From: Pseudidiomarina sediminum DSM 21906
GTDB lineage: Bacteria; Pseudomonadota; Gammaproteobacteria; Enterobacterales; Alteromonadaceae
NCBI RefSeq assembly: GCF_000423165.1
Contig: NZ_AUHL01000006.1
Span: forward strand, 124,001 to 188,000
Direction: 5' to 3'
Length of the DNA stretch: 64,000 nt
Shown here: in pieces, positions 63,609 through 64,000 of the stretch
How positions within the stretch are numbered: position 1 is the stretch's first letter
Layout: every line of letters starts with the position of its first letter
Program-made: the position numbers and the translations under genes
The notes under the pieces: model-generated
Databases searched by the model: none
Seen by the model: the letters and a program-made list of their open reading frames with translations, nothing else
Told to the model about the DNA's origin: nothing

Positions 63609-64000
63609 CTATGAATGTTCGACGGGCCAGTCGGCCGCATCGAGCCAATCGCTTTGATGTGGTTGTTCTCCTTGCCAGCGACGGATGAACACACCGTCCG
63701 GGTCGTACTGCTGAGTTTGCTTGGCAAGGTCAAAGCGCCGGTGGCCACGCGGATCGGCACCTACGCCGGCGAGGTATTGCCAGTTGCCCCAGTTGCTAGC
63801 AACGTCGTAGTCGAGCAATTGTTGCTCGAAATAAGCCGCACCGTAGCGCCAATCTAATTGCAGCTCATGCACAAAACAGCTGGCAACCAACTGACGGCCG
63901 CGATTTGACATGTAGCCGGTGGCATTCAGTTGGCGCATACAGGCATTGACAATCGGATAGGCGGTGGTGCCTGAACACCATTGTCGAAAACGGCTTGGAT
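63609..64000 (-). CDS. DASH-type cryptochrome (partial, N-terminus off window)
   Basis: The C-terminal 130 residues of a DASH cryptochrome are visible; the 5' part runs off the right edge. Diagnostic are [40 protein letters not shown] and [20 protein letters not shown] followed by [20 protein letters not shown], which are the FAD-pocket and DASH signatures. DASH proteins repair cyclobutane dimers, mostly in single-stranded DNA. It is the first gene of the tandem pair with the other photolyase-like gene, so both likely share a promoter beyond the window. Confidence 0.93.
   Translation of the reverse strand, partial: PSRFRQWCSGTTAYPIVNACMRQLNATGYMSNRGRQLVASCFVHELQLDWRYGAAYFEQQLLDYDVASNWGNWQYLAGVGADPRGHRRFDLAKQTQQYDPDGVFIRRWQGEQPHQSDWLDAADWPVEHS

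Overview
The window reads as a chromosomal segment of a gammaproteobacterium. Exported catalase-peroxidase, several TonB-dependent receptors, PepSY iron-reductase-like proteins, many c-di-GMP enzymes, ZapE, RlmA, PpiC and YjbQ fit a marine or halophilic member of the Alteromonadales. Idiomarinaceae is my best guess from general gene content; this is inference, not something a search has shown. No tRNA, rRNA, CRISPR array or insertion sequence was recognised. Genes are tightly packed, with many ATGA/TAATG overlaps and short convergent overlaps.

Region 1 (1-4136) is visibly more AT-rich and looks like the end of a defence or accessory island: a partial McrB-type AAA+ GTPase with an EVE-like DNA-binding domain, an overlapping PD-(D/E)XK-like nuclease gene, a membrane protein, a small XRE regulator with a palindromic operator, and a DUF2971 protein, closed by a bidirectional terminator.

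Region 2 (4145-18391) is mixed core: a GNAT enzyme, a methyltransferase-HNH fusion, an S41-type peptidase, RlmA, an HTH/DUF2975 pair, a DUF885 lipoprotein peptidase, an uncharacterised lipoprotein plus membrane protein pair, a small outer-membrane barrel, ZapE and a lipoprotein.

Region 3 (18396-25921) holds a Fur-box-preceded TonB receptor with a PepSY protein, glutathione-dependent formaldehyde dehydrogenase with a divergent LysR regulator around a perfect palindrome, succinate-CoA transferase and PpiC. Region 4 (26028-30068) has a MASE3-PAS-GGDEF-EAL sensor, an AraC regulator and a DUF3703 protein.

Region 5 (30116-39535) is a nutrient-uptake block. A TonB receptor carries a convincing Pho-box-like array upstream and is divergent from a lipoprotein inorganic pyrophosphatase, which suggests phosphate scavenging. 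Next comes a five-gene iron operon: receptor, PepSY protein, DUF2271, DUF4198 and a flavodoxin/FAD reductase. Both Fur-box receptor genes have leader hairpins that pair with their own ribosome binding sites.

Region 6 (39537-50892) has upp, two further c-di-GMP proteins, exported KatG, YjbQ, a NERD protein, a GAPDH of the ArsJ-associated type without ArsJ, a SIMPL protein and a LuxR-type regulator. Region 7 (51296-56709) carries three exported proteins of unknown function, then an alpha/beta hydrolase, a strictosidine-synthase-like beta-propeller and a DSD1-type PLP enzyme.

Region 8 (56696-61406) is the most interesting block. A thermostable-hemolysin-family protein, an acyl-activating AMP-ligase, a heme-oxygenase-like diiron oxidase and a short-chain dehydrogenase form an overlapping operon with exported TPR and NTF2-like proteins. 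It looks like a small lipid or fatty-acid-derived metabolite pathway. Upstream on the same strand lie a LOG-family gene and two cryptochrome/photolyase genes, the last cut by the window edge.
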